Positions 44,501 through 53,394 are shown, counted from the first letter of the stretch. The stretch: DNA of 64,000 nucleotides from Megaustenia siamemsis (GCA_032433765.1 JAVIAB010000139.1:39365397-39429396), one strand, 5' to 3'. A program made the numbers and translations. Notes: generated by a model not told the origin, from the sequence alone.

Positions 44501-44751
44501 GGGAAACAACAGGTAAAAGAAAAAGAGGAAGACCCAGGGAGACACTGAGAAGAACATTGATGAGAGAGGCAAGAGCAGCAGGAATCGGCTCCCTCAATGA
44601 GATAGAACTGCTTGCACAGAACAGAGACAGATGGCGAGATTTGATAAAATATCTTTAAAAGAAAACTGCTAGAACAAAAATTCATATAGGAGAAGGTGTA
44701 TCTTGGTCTACGCCCTATGGGCCGGTTACGGCTCGAAAGGTCAATAGATAG
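41590..44751 (+). mobile_element. full-length RTE-like LINE (LINE-A)
   Basis: A 3.16-kb non-LTR retrotransposon bounded by ATATTTTAA (41581-41589 and 44752-44760) inside a minisatellite. It has a 126-bp 5' UTR, one 980-codon ORF and a 93-bp 3' UTR. The UTR ends in a CCGGTTACGG hairpin, CTCGAAAGGTCAATAG and an ATAG tail. A single ORF with endonuclease plus reverse transcriptase, short UTRs and a non-polyA tail is the layout of the RTE group, but the clade assignment was not tested by a tree. A 5'-truncated sister copy lies at 48615-48847. Confidence 0.9.
41716..44658 (+). CDS. LINE ORF: apurinic-type endonuclease and reverse transcriptase, 980 aa
   Basis: An uninterrupted 980-residue protein. 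The N-terminal endonuclease spans about residues 20-265: FWNVRTM (N25), LSEMRW (E54), VMGDFNAKVG (D160, N162), NQIDHL, and the terminal NSDHNL (D255, H256). The reverse transcriptase spans about 535-800: EEQAGFRKGRSC, motif A FIDFKKAFDSI with D629, GVKQGCILSPLLF and the catalytic FADD at 728-731. The C-terminal part has TYACESWK, KCLRKILGIEW, WSYVGHVMRRD, KRKRGRPRETL and DRWRDL. All expected catalytic residues are present. Its likely role is to nick target DNA and reverse-transcribe its own RNA from the nick. The start is the first ATG after an in-frame TGA at 41707. Confidence 0.95.
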   Translation: MCKLAVDSSDSFFGPKTTTKIGFWNVRTMAAPTKHAQVASEMDRYDLDILGLSEMRWPGTGRRSIDNKIVVFSGREDGKHREGVGIMMTDKAARSLLEWEPINSRLIRTRYKTKHGRLSIIQCYAPTNEADDEVKDDFYNQLQQLINKIPKHDLLIVMGDFNAKVGQDNAGVEHVMGREGCNTTSQNGERLIELCLIENLVIGGTLFPHKNIHKTTWISPDDRTSNQIDHLCIKQQFRSSLIDVRAYRGADVNSDHNLCIGKIRLKFRNQQKRSITHKIDSHKLKDEAIKEKFNIELSNCYSALGEIDLDINEMWDSQSKILMTAAEASAGLKKMEKRAWISDTTWKYIKERREAKRAMTNVKTDLGKVLAKATYKELDNKVKSSARRDTRAYIDNLAEKAETAAITGDSRTLYTVQKMLTNTYTSSGTPILDKSGLMLTTSADIKARWAEHFKEILNRPLPHSLIDFEAETPAAELDVNLDDFTLSEIETTLKLMTNNKAAGEDKLTAEILKAIDSHNLMHLQKMFNIIWKTEKTPHKWKKGIIVKIPKKGNLRDCNNWRGVTLLSVASKLFCKIILNRIKDLIDTVMREEQAGFRKGRSCLDHIFTLRLILEEHIEKQKPFVLNFIDFKKAFDSIHRDSLWKILKQYGLPSKIINIIKDMYDGYTCAVRTEEGLSECFPIETGVKQGCILSPLLFGIVMDFIMKKCCTGNKGIEWIQGDHLEDLDFADDIVLISNQIKTMQENTNELSSIASKIGLEVNHEKTKVMKSLIPTSDKIYMENKPVEEIDHFIYLGSHIDREGDTSKEIRIRLAKAAMSFRSLEKLWKSKLISTNTKLRLFKSNVLSTLTYACESWKTTRDIETKLNAFENKCLRKILGIEWNEFKTNEEIREIANQPLISSVIKKRRWSYVGHVMRRDNNRIAKQALIWETTGKRKRGRPRETLRRTLMREARAAGIGSLNEIELLAQNRDRWRDLIKYL

Positions 44752-45545
44752 ATATTTTAAACCATCTTACATGTTTTAACCCGTCTTATATATTTAATCC
44801 GTCTCATATTTTAACCCATCTTACATATTTTAACCCGTCTCATATTTTAACCCATCTTACATATTTTAACCCGTCTTACATATTTTAACCCGTCTTATAT
44901 ATTTAATCCGTCTCATATTTTAACCAATCTTACATATTTTAACCCGTCTTATATATTTAGCCCGTCTCATATTTTAACCCATCTTACATATTTTAACCCG
45001 TCTTATATATTTAGCCCGTCTCATATTTTAACCCATCTTACATATTTTAACCCGTCTTATATATTTAACCCGTCTCATATTTTAACCAATCTTACATATT
45101 TTAACCCGTCTTATATATTTAACCCGTCTCATATTTTAACCCATCTAACATATTTTAACCCATCTTACATATTTTAACCCGTCTTATATATTTAATCCGT
45201 CTCATATTTTAACCCATCTTATATATTTTAACCCGTCTTATATATTTAACCCGTCTCATATTTTAACCCATCTTACATATTTTAACCCGTCTTATATATT
45301 TAACCCGTATCATATTTTAACACATCTTACATATTTTAACCCGTCATATAGTTTAACCCATCTTACATATTTTAACCCGTCTCATATTTTAACCCATCTT
45401 ACATATTTTAACCCATCATACATATTTTAACCCGTCTTATATATTTAACCCGTCTCATATTTTAACCCATCTTACATATTTTAACCCATCTTACATATTT
45501 TAACCCGTCTCATACTTTAAATCCGTCTTACATATTCTGATCTGC
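44752..45545. repeat. 18-bp TTTAACCCGTCTTATATA minisatellite, right part
   Basis: About 44 units of 17-19 bp. Three variants alternate in a loose higher-order unit: CCCGTCTTATATATTTAA, CCCGTCTCATATTTTAA and CCCATCTTACATATTTTAA. Same array as 41515-41589. Confidence 0.95.
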
Positions 45546-45798
45546 ATAAAACATTTCTTTTGTTTACAGCTGTCACTGGTCCCTGATTTTACCAACACCT
45601 CCCCTATTCATCAACATCATCATCATCATCATCATCATGTGCTGTCTCTATTACGAATGATGTGAAACAAAGATCGACTACCGGACCTCGCTCTTGCATT
45701 GATAGGACACTCTACCAATTACTTTTCTGTTCTTCACAAATTGATGTGCCAGTTTAATTCCTGCTCTTCTTTCTTCATTGTCACTCGTTTCAGCAATT

Positions 45799-46452
45799 CA
45801 TCATCATCATCATTGAGTGCCGTCTCCGCAACGAAGGTTGGCTACCATGGAGCGCCATTCTGCTCTATCTCTTGCTTTGATGGTGCAGGTTGTCATCGGT
45901 TGATTTGTCCATCTTTTGATGTTACTCGTCCATGTTAATCTTGGTCTGCCTCTGCCTCTTTTACCTTGTATTTTCCCCTCCAGGATTACTTTCAGTAGGC
46001 TGTTGTGTCTTTTAACATGGCCCAAGAATCGCATTTATCTTGTTCTAATTGTGTTCAGAAGTTCTCTTTTCATTTTTAGTTGTTTTAAGACTTCATCGTT
46101 TGTTTTCTTTTCCTTCCATCCAATTCTACCTATTCTTCTATAAATCCACATTTCGAAGGCTTCAATTCTCTGTTCTGTTTTCTTGTCTAATTTCCATGTT
46201 TCAGCACCATATTGGAATATTGAGAAGATGTAACATTTTGCTATTCTTTTAGTTTTAGCTTTGGTGTTATTTGTTTTGATGTTAGTATGTCCTTCATAAC
46301 ATTAAAATTACTTTTTGCCATTCCTATTCTTTTGTTTATTTCAGTTGTACATTTTCCATCACTGGTTATAGTATGTACAAGGTAGTTGTAGTTCTGAACT
46401 GTCTCAAGGTCTATTCCTTCAATTTTGATATCCACTTGTGGGTTTTGAGTGG
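45799..46452 (-). mobile_element. LINE-B, 5'-truncated, longest copy
   Basis: A 654-bp minus-strand copy with a 12-bp perfect duplication, GTTTCAGCAATT (45787-45798 and 46453-46464). Frames read VDIKIEGIDLETVQNYNYLV and INKRIGMAKSNFNVMKDIL (just after the RT), then LGHVKRHNSLLKVIL, GKRGRGRPRLTWTSNIKRW and DRAEWRSMVANLRCGDGTQ. The tail is a CATCATCATCAT run at the left end. It defines the consensus for the shorter LINE-B copies. Confidence 0.93.
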
Positions 46453-46460
46453 GTTTCAGC

Positions 46461-46465
<5 letters not shown>

Positions 46466-46508
<43 letters not shown>
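46466..46508. repeat. (AT)n microsatellite
   Basis: About 43 bp, immediately right of the LINE-B target-site duplication. Confidence 0.95.
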
Positions 46509-46511
<3 letters not shown>

Positions 46512-46544
46512 GATCAATATTTTTACTATTAAGACAATATAATA

Positions 46545-46710
46545 AGATGCTTCGGACCATATATTGTTCTTCGTTTTTTTCCTGTTGATTATTTGCCATT
46601 TTTTCCGAGTGCTGTAAACATACCTATTCCTCTGAAATGATTCGCCGATTATCGCCTCGAAAGTTTCCCTCTATAAATATTCATGTTTTAATATTTGTCT
46701 TCATTCCTTA
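46545..46710 (+). mobile_element. SINE-3 body, plus strand
   Basis: Carries TTTCCTGTTGATTATTTGCC, CCGAGTGCTGTAAACATACC, TTCCTCTGAAATGATTCGCC and CGCCTCGAAAGTTTCCCTCT. The tRNA head is missing. Confidence 0.8.
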
Positions 46711-46861
46711 TCACCCTGTATATATTTCGGGCTTTAATTCCTCCTCGTCTTCTTATCTATGTCTTGTACCGTCTTCAATTACAAAGTCTATATTACTAAT
46801 TTTTCAAGCACAGCCTGGCTGTATGTATCCGTTATCCTTGTCAAATTAAATTTGGCTTTTT

Positions 46862-47562
46862 TTCTGTTTTAATCTTGATCCTTCCGGCGTCGCTAGACGT
46901 TGCTTTGGGCTCCTAATGTTGTTCGCCATCTATCTTTATTCTGGGTGAGATATTCAATCTTATCAAATGTGTCCATGTCTGCCAAATTTGCTTCTTTTAT
47001 CAGTGTTCTTTTCAGTGTCTCTCTAGGTCTTCCATTTTTTTCGTTATCGTAATGTATCCCACATAAGAGCCGGTTTTGAAATTATTTTTGTTTTGTCTTC
47101 TCAAAATATAGGTCAGTGGTTAGTGAACTGGACTACAAAGGACAAGGGGTAGGTTTCGATCCCAACCGACGGCTTCCGGGTTCACCCAGCCTGGGTACCG
47201 GATTTTTTCTGGGAAAGTAAAGCGGTATGGGCGTAATACCGACCACATTGCCCCGAAAATCATGTGCTGAATGTCTGTATAATTTATGGTCACTAAAACC
47301 ATATTCCCTATGCGCCACTTGGCGTGACGGGACTCTTTACTTTACTTTCACTTCTCAAAATATGCTCGATGTCCATGTTCTCTTCCTAATTGTAGGTGAG
47401 ATCGTTGGTTACATGGCTATTTCTTTTATCTCTATATTAGTCCTTATTTCACTCCTTTGTACACAGACAATCCTTCTTAAGCATTTGTCCTTGGAAGCGT
47501 TTTTTTTTCTCAATGTCTGTTGTCGTTTTCCGGCTTTCACATGCACAGGCTGGGTAAGATAA
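46862..47562 (-). pseudogene. diverged LINE-A-like C-terminus, split by SINE-1
   Basis: On the minus strand, fragments KIISKPALMWDTLR, GRPRETLKRTLIKEANLADM and EYLTQNKDRWRTTL follow each other with frame changes. They align with AKQALIWETTG, GRPRETLRRTLMREARAAG and ELLAQNRDRWRDL of the intact LINE-A. More diverged than the copy at 48615. Its 5' extent beyond the SINE is uncertain. Confidence 0.72.
47110..47350 (+). mobile_element. SINE-1 copy lacking the first ~15 bp
   Basis: Flanked by the perfect 13-bp duplication CTTCTCAAAATAT (47097-47109 and 47351-47363). It starts at AGGTCAGTGGTTAGTGAAC, so the first part of the tRNA A-box region is gone. Body and GCCACTTGGCGTGACGGG end intact. Inserted in an older LINE fragment. 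Confidence 0.92.
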
Positions 47563-47680
47563 TACGTTTGAGATTAATATTTTAAGTTTAATTGTTTAGT
47601 ATTAACTATATAAAATTAACAGATCACGTTTGACAATTAGTTCCTGGTCACTTTGAAAACTTCTGCCGTGAATAACGAAA

Positions 47681-48330
47681 CTGGGCCATAATTTTGCTAA
47701 ACGACATTCATAAATATCTTAGGGAAATGTGAACCGTAAAATTCTAGATCACTTTTAGATGTGGACTGCTCATGTGGGACACGACTTTCAGCAATGTCAC
47801 TTAAGCGTGAGTTGTTAACGACCTGGTTCTGCTTTTATTTCTTGTCTCGATAAAGTAAGTTATCTCCTTCAGCGATGTATCGCCTCTTTACTGTTGCACT
47901 CTGGCGTGTGACGTTAGAAGATCATTTTCCTTAATTAAACAAGAGAATATCCTGAAACATTTGTGTAAAATAATTTAGTTTTTTGATCGAAAATGTGTTT
48001 CATTTAATTTAAAAACGTTTTCGTTCAAAAAACAAAATTATTTCACAAAAATGTTTCAAGCTATTATTGTTGTTTAAAGTAAGTGATCTTCTAACAGCAC
48101 ACACAAAATAGCAACAGTAAAGATGAGATATATCGCTGGAGGAAATAACTTATTTTATTGAGACAAGAAAATAAAAGCGGAACCAGGTTGTTAACAACTC
48201 ATGCTTAAATCACATTGCGGAAAGTCGTGTCCCACATGAGCAGTCCACATCTAAAAGTGATCTAGAATTCTACGGTTCACATTTCCCTAAGATATTTATG
48301 AATGTCGTCTGGCAAAATTATGGGAACCAG
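47681..48330. repeat. 650-bp palindrome (foldback-like element)
   Basis: Two arms of about 320 bp are reverse complements around a centre near 48005. The left arm has TTCATAAATATCTTAGGGAA and CTTTTAGATGTGGACTGCTC, and the right arm has their complements at 48275-48300 and 48235-48265. Identity by eye is roughly 80-90%. The arms have no coding frame of note. It could be a foldback DNA element or a MITE. No target-site duplication identified. Confidence 0.88.
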
Positions 48331-48339
48331 CACAGTCTA

Positions 48340-48600
48340 CAAAAACTTCAAACTATATCTGCGGCTAAAATATACGGTTTTAAGTAGGGTGGACATACAA
48401 TATTTGTTACATGTTATGATGGATCACACTCTACCATCTTTCTGGTCATGGTCTCACCTTGTGGTGCTGTGACGTGAGTCGGGGTGGATTTGGGGAATTC
48501 CCGGCTGCAATTAAACTGATTCTATTTATATAAAAGAATAGTTCTCACTAATTTCCCTTCCTCATGTTACCGTACATCTACACTACCCACATATTCGTTC
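48340..48600. other. unassigned spacer
   Basis: Nothing recognised between the palindrome and the truncated LINE-A. Confidence 0.45.
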
Positions 48601-48614
48601 TCCAAACACACCTT

Positions 48615-48847
48615 CTATCTATCTATTGATCTTTCGAGCCGTAGCCGGCCCATAAGGCGTAGACCAAGATACTCCTTCTCCTATCTAAATTTCTATTCCA
48701 GCAGTTTTCAATTCTTTTAAAGATATTTTATCAAATCTCACCATTTGTCTCTGTTCTGTGCAAGCAGCTCTATCTCATTGAGGGAGCCGATTCCTGCTGC
48801 TCTTGCCTCCCTCATCAATGTTCTTCTCAGTGTCTCTCTGGGTCTTA
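48615..48847 (-). mobile_element. LINE-A, 5'-truncated sister copy
   Basis: A 233-bp minus-strand copy starting at the codons for RPRETLRRT and running to the 3' hairpin and TATCTATCTATT tail. About 92% identical by eye to 44530-44751. Flanked by AACACACCTT (48605-48614) and AACATACCTT (48848-48857), one mismatch. It confirms the 3' end of the family. Confidence 0.92.
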
Positions 48848-48859
48848 AACATACCTTAC

Positions 48860-49200
48860 TGCATCCATTTTCAGCTCGCTTTTAAATTATTTATCCACTG
48901 ACGAACATTTATATTTAACCTATATTCAAATTGATACCATAGAGAAAAGATAGCGTTTAAGAGAATGATTTGGTCGGAAGTCAGCAATAGAAATAACTGT
49001 AGATAGTAAAAGCTGTGGCCTAACATGATCACTTACTGCAGGAGTCACGGTTTTTATTATGATAATGATAATGGTGATTACGAAGATGAAATGAGAGTGG
49101 CTTTTCAGTGTGTTCTAGTAGTCGAAGGGGCAAGTGAGGAGCAAAGGTGAAAATTTTTTTAAAAATTGTACATATTACATCGTAATAATTTTGAGGTAAG
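48860..49200. other. unassigned spacer
   Basis: AT-rich sequence with no recognised element. Confidence 0.45.
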
Positions 49201-49219
49201 TAACAATAGCTGATTACAT

Positions 49220-49660
49220 TTTAATGAGAAAGAATGAGTGAGAGAGAAGAAGAAGAGAGAGAAAATATTAGAGAATGAAATAAATAGATAGATAAACAGG
49301 AGAAAAGGGGAAAAACATATAGAACGCAGGAAAAAATTGTTAGGAACGGAGAGGAGGATATTGACGAAAAGGAAAGGTGGATAGGTAGAAGAAAAGAAGA
49401 CAAATACAGTACAAAGAGAATGTGACAAAGGAAGAAAGAAGAAGATAAACAAACTGAAAGCTCTAATAAGAGAGGTACAGTGAGGGGAAAAAAATAAAGA
49501 AAAAAGAGAGTGCAAGAAGAAGAAATAAAAGGTGTGGGGAGAGAGACCAGCAAAAGGAAGCGAGAGAGAAAGAAAGAGGTGAAGAGAGGTTAAAGACAAA
49601 ATAAAAGAATCAGACAAAAAGAAAAAGAACAAAAACAAAGAAAGAGTGCAAGCAATGAAG
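49220..49660. repeat. 440-bp polypurine (GA-rich) tract
   Basis: The plus strand is almost entirely A and G (AGAGAGAAGAAGAAGAGAGA-type words) with scattered pyrimidines and no fixed period. The minus strand therefore has long F/L/S-rich open frames (49638-49159, 49553-49221) that are compositional artefacts. Such tracts can adopt triplex structure. Confidence 0.85.
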
Positions 49661-49808
49661 AAAGAAACACAGAATAAGAAACGTATAGATAGATATTTGA
49701 TGAAAGAGATACATCAATATAAGGTTTACGATAAACACACATATCAAATATACTAAATATTAAATATTATATTGGGCCGCTAGTATAGATGCAGAGAACA
49801 TATAAAAT

Positions 49809-49965
49809 AAACATAAAATGGTATTTTGCAGTTAGACTAATAGAAAGACAAAATAAACTACTACAACGTTTCGGCAAATGCCTTCTTCATGTACGTCAAA
49901 CAAACTACACAAATTAAACACAGAAATCTTATTCAGAAAGCACAGCAGTTCCAATGAAATAGCTG
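49809..49965 (-). mobile_element. PLE terminal repeat, left inverted arm
   Basis: Reverse complement of the right arm at 50996-51160. Shared words on this strand are GACTAATAGAAAGACAAAAT, CTACTACAACGTTTCGG and CTTATTCAGAAAGC. The hammerhead-like core on the minus strand reads TGAAGA, AGGCATTTGCC, GAAACGTTGTA, with the first core cytosine changed to A. Confidence 0.75.
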
Positions 49966-50039
49966 AATTAGACCCATAAAGTATTTTTTTCGGATAGTCC
50001 TTTCCATAACCAGGATAGCTTGATGTGCATTTCTCTTCT

Positions 50040-50716
50040 TAATCATCTGCCAACACTTGTCTCACATTTTATATTGGCTAAACAGGGGAACGAACGCCTA
50101 CAAGACCGAATCTGTGAACACTTATATAACATCATATGGTTCTGGCACCCCTGTTTCCTCCCATTCCAGATCGCCAGGCCATAATACCTCTGATCACGTC
50201 CGTGTCACTGGCATCATCTCTTGTTCCCCTGATCACTTCCGTGTCACTGGCATCATCTCTTGTTCCCCTGATCACTTCCGTGTCACTGGCATCATCTCTT
50301 GTTCCCCTGACCACTTCCGTGTTACTGGCATCATCTCTTGTTCCCTGATCACTCCCGTGTCACTGGCATCATCTCTTGTTCCCCTGATCACTTCCGTGTT
50401 ACTGGCATCATCTCTTGTTCCCCTGATCACGTTCGTGTCACTGGCATCATCTCTTGTTCCCCTGATCACGTCCGTGTCACTGGCATCATCTCTTGTTCCC
50501 CTGATCACTTCCGTGTTACTGGCATTATCTCTTGTTCCCCTGAACACTTCCATGTCACTGGCATCATCTCTTGTACCTCTGATCACTTCCGTGTCACTGG
50601 CATCATCTCTTGTTCCCCTTATAGCCACATCCGGTTCGTGTTGGAGAACCGACTCATAGCCCGCTTTGGTACTCTCCAACCGAAAGGAATACATTCTGTT
50701 CACTCTTTCCTTTAAT
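50040..50716 (+). pseudogene. Penelope-like GIY-YIG endonuclease with internal 13-aa repeat expansion
   Basis: The plus strand from 50070 reads YIG, stop, TG, then ERLQDRICEHLYNIIWFW in a shifted frame: the GIY-YIG signature of PLE endonucleases. HSRSPGHNTSDHVRVTGI follows. A 13-residue unit (DHFRVTGIISCSP) is then repeated about 11 times, and the domain resumes HIRFVLENRLIARFGTLQPK and GIHSVHSFL before a stop. The end matches the PLE remnant at 35890-37010, where the unit occurs once. A stop after YIG and frame changes make it a pseudogene. Confidence 0.75.
50185..50625 (+). repeat. 39-bp coding minisatellite inside the PLE
   Basis: About 11 units of TGATCACTTCCGTGTCACTG plus GCATCATCTCTTGTTCCCC. 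One unit near 50341 lacks a base, shifting the frame. Identity between units is very high, indicating a recent expansion. Confidence 0.93.
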
Positions 50717-50995
50717 CACTGGTCTCCTCTCCCCTTCATTCTTGTGTCCTATCCCTATTCCTCACTGCGTTATCTCTATTACCTCTTTTGCTCATCTTCC
50801 CCCTGCCACCCATAACATTTCTCTCTTTTACTATTCTTCTCGTTTTCTTTGTACCCTATGAAACAACGCCTTTTATTTTTCACATTTGTCATTGTTTGGT
50901 TCCTTTGGTCTAATTGAATCCTACCTGCCCTATTGTCTATTAATCTTTTAACCAGACGCTACATAAATCCTGGCCAGACATTTAATCACCATTCT

Positions 50996-51160
50996 TTCAG
51001 TCACTTCTTTGGAGCTGTGTTGGGCTTTCTGAATATGATTTCTGCTTTTAATTTGTATCGTTTGTTTGATATAACTGATGAAGGCTTTTTCCGAAACATT
51101 GTAGTAGTTTGTCTGGTCTTTCTATTAGTTTAACTGCTCAAAACCATTCTATGTTTATGT
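50996..51160 (+). mobile_element. PLE terminal repeat, right inverted arm with hammerhead-like motif
   Basis: Inverted partner of 49809-49965. At 51075-51103 it has CTGATGA, a short GG/CC stem with a C/T-rich loop, GAAAC, ATT and GTA: the conserved hammerhead core in order, with a 2-bp stem III and a GUA cleavage triplet. Stem I pairing is poor, so self-cleavage by one copy is doubtful. Confidence 0.7.
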
Positions 51161-51432
51161 TATAGCTATAATAAGATATTACTAGTGAGGGACATTTATA
51201 GAACACAAACAAAATCTAAACAACTAGAAAGAAACTGCGATAGAGAGAGAAACATGATATAACGATAGAATAACAAAAAATAAATAACTGTACGCTGATT
51301 TGGTTATTCGAATTTATGCAAATATAGAAGCAAACATGATTGATCAACTATCATTTATTTTTGTTGTTGTTACAGTTTCATAACTTATAAAATTGCACAT
51401 CGTAAATTCTATTTTTTTTTGTTCTTGAAACA

Positions 51433-53394
51433 GCATCATCATCATCATCATGTGCCATACCGGTTGGCGTTGGCGAGCATGTCCTTCCACAATCTTCTAT
51501 TCACAGTGCATAGTATCAGTTTTGTTGTTGACTTTTTTTCCATGCCATGACACCAAGCTTTCTAGTATTTTCTCTCTTTGTCGTCCGCGATCTCCCTTTC
51601 ATTTTATTTTGCCAGTTGTAACCAAGTATTCCAACTTTACTCTTCTCATGATGTGCCCAAAAGATGTTGATTGTTTCTTTCTGATGTTTTTTAGGAGCTC
51701 CCTTTTTGTGTTGGCCTCTTTGATAATTTCTTTATTGGTCTTTTCAGCTGTCCAGGGAAAATTCAACATTCTTCTGAGAAATCACATCTCTGTGGCCTCT
51801 AATCGTCTTTTCATTTGTTTGTCTACTGTCCATGATTCCATAGTCTCGCTTCCATAGGTCAGAACTGGTTCTATATAGCATCGATGAACTCTCTTTCTCA
51901 CTTCTATTGACATAGAATATTTACATAAGATATTTTTCATTTTCGGAAATGTTATTTTGGCCTGAGCTATTCTACTTTTTATTTCTGTGGTGCATCTTCC
52001 ATCTTATGTTATAATTGTGCCCAAGTATTTGACGTGTTGCACTTGTTTCATATTTCTTCTGTTTATTTTTATGCCGCATGATGGTGATGATTGTTTCTTC
52101 TATGTGACCGTTACTTCTGTTTTCTTACTATTCAGACTGAGACCTTTCTTGTTACTTTCTTTTACTATTATGTCTATCATTTTTTGTAGTTCATTATCTC
52201 TCTGATATTAAGACTATGTCATTCATCATCATCATGTGTCATACCGGTTGGCGTAGACGATCATGTCCCTCCACAATCTTTTATCTACAGTGCATCGTAT
52301 CAGTTCTGTTGTTAACTGTTTTCCATGCCATGACTACAAGCTATCCAGTATTTTCTCTCTTTGTCGTCCGCGATCTCTCTTTCCTTTTATTTTGCCGGTT
52401 GTAACCAAGTATTCCAACTTTCCTCTTCTCATGATGTGCCCGAAAAATGTTGATTGCTTCTTTCTGATGTCTTTTATGAGCTCCCTTTTTGTGTTGGCCT
52501 CTCCTCTTTGAGAACTTCCTCATTGGTCTTTTTAGCTGTCCAGGGAACTTTCAACATTCTTCTGAGAAATCCCATCTCTGTGGCCTCTAATTGTCTTTTC
52601 ATTTGTTTGTCTATTGTTATTGATTCACTTCCATAGGTCAGAATTGGTTCTATATAGCACCGCTGAACTCTCTTTCTCATTTTTATTGACATAGATTTGT
52701 TGCATAAGATATTTTTCATATTCTGAAATGCTTTTTAGCCTGAGCTATTCTGCTTTATATTTCTGTGGTGCATCTCCCATCTGTTGTTATTATTGTGCCC
52801 AAGTATTTGAAACGTTGCACTTGTTTCAGATTTGTCTCGTTTATTGTCATTCGCATTTCGCAAATTTTTTATGTTGTAGCCGTTGACTTCAGTTCCTTTT
52901 TTGTCTACTATTGATCTCATATGTTCGCTGTAAAGTGAAAACAAATCCGACGACAGAACACAGCCTTGTCTGACTCCTTGTTTTATATTTTGAAATTGTC
53001 CTGTTTGGTTGCTAATTTGTATAGCTGCTGTTTTTTGCCAGTACATGTTTTTTTTATGATTCACAGATCCTTGCCATCAATGTTTAATTTCTCCAGCACA
53101 TATATTATTTCCAAATGCTTTACTTTGTCAAATGCTTTTTTGTGATGTATATAAAGCACATATATAGATCTTTCTTTACCTCTATAGATCTTTCTATCAA
53201 TGTTCTTAAGGTGTATATTGCATTATTGGTGCCCTTTCCTTCCACAAATCCACATTGTTCCTCACTTATTTCTGATTTATTTTGTTCTTTACGCGCCTCA
53301 TGATGATTCTTAGTAATATTTTAGTCATATGGCTCATCAGACTAATAGTGCGATGGTCTTAACAATCAGTGGCGCCTGACTTCTTAGGTAGAAT
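51433..53394 (-). mobile_element. LINE-D (outer), split by another LINE-D
   Basis: Minus-strand insertion bounded by GTTCTTGAAACA (51421-51432 and 53395-53406). Own sequence 51433-52224 and 52853-53394. Joined across the insertion, the RT box reads LRNANDIVLISERD, where YADD would be expected: the catalytic aspartate site is NAND, so the copy is dead. The upstream part includes QGVRQGCVLSSDLF. The tail is a CATCATCATCATCA run. Confidence 0.9.
52225..52844 (-). mobile_element. LINE-D (inner), nested at the RT active-site codons
   Basis: A 620-bp minus-strand copy flanked by the 8-bp repeat TGTCATTC (52217-52224 and 52845-52852). It reads MKNILCNKSMSIKMRKRVQR, GSESITIDKQMKRQLEATEM and GFLRRMLKVPWTAKKTNEEV: the post-RT region of the same family. 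The 3' tail is a CATCATCATCATG-type run. Confidence 0.88.

Noticed and set aside
49159..49638. 159-aa hydrophobic minus-strand frame resembling a membrane protein
   Set aside because: It is the complement of a polypurine tract. Its F/L/S composition follows directly from the base composition.
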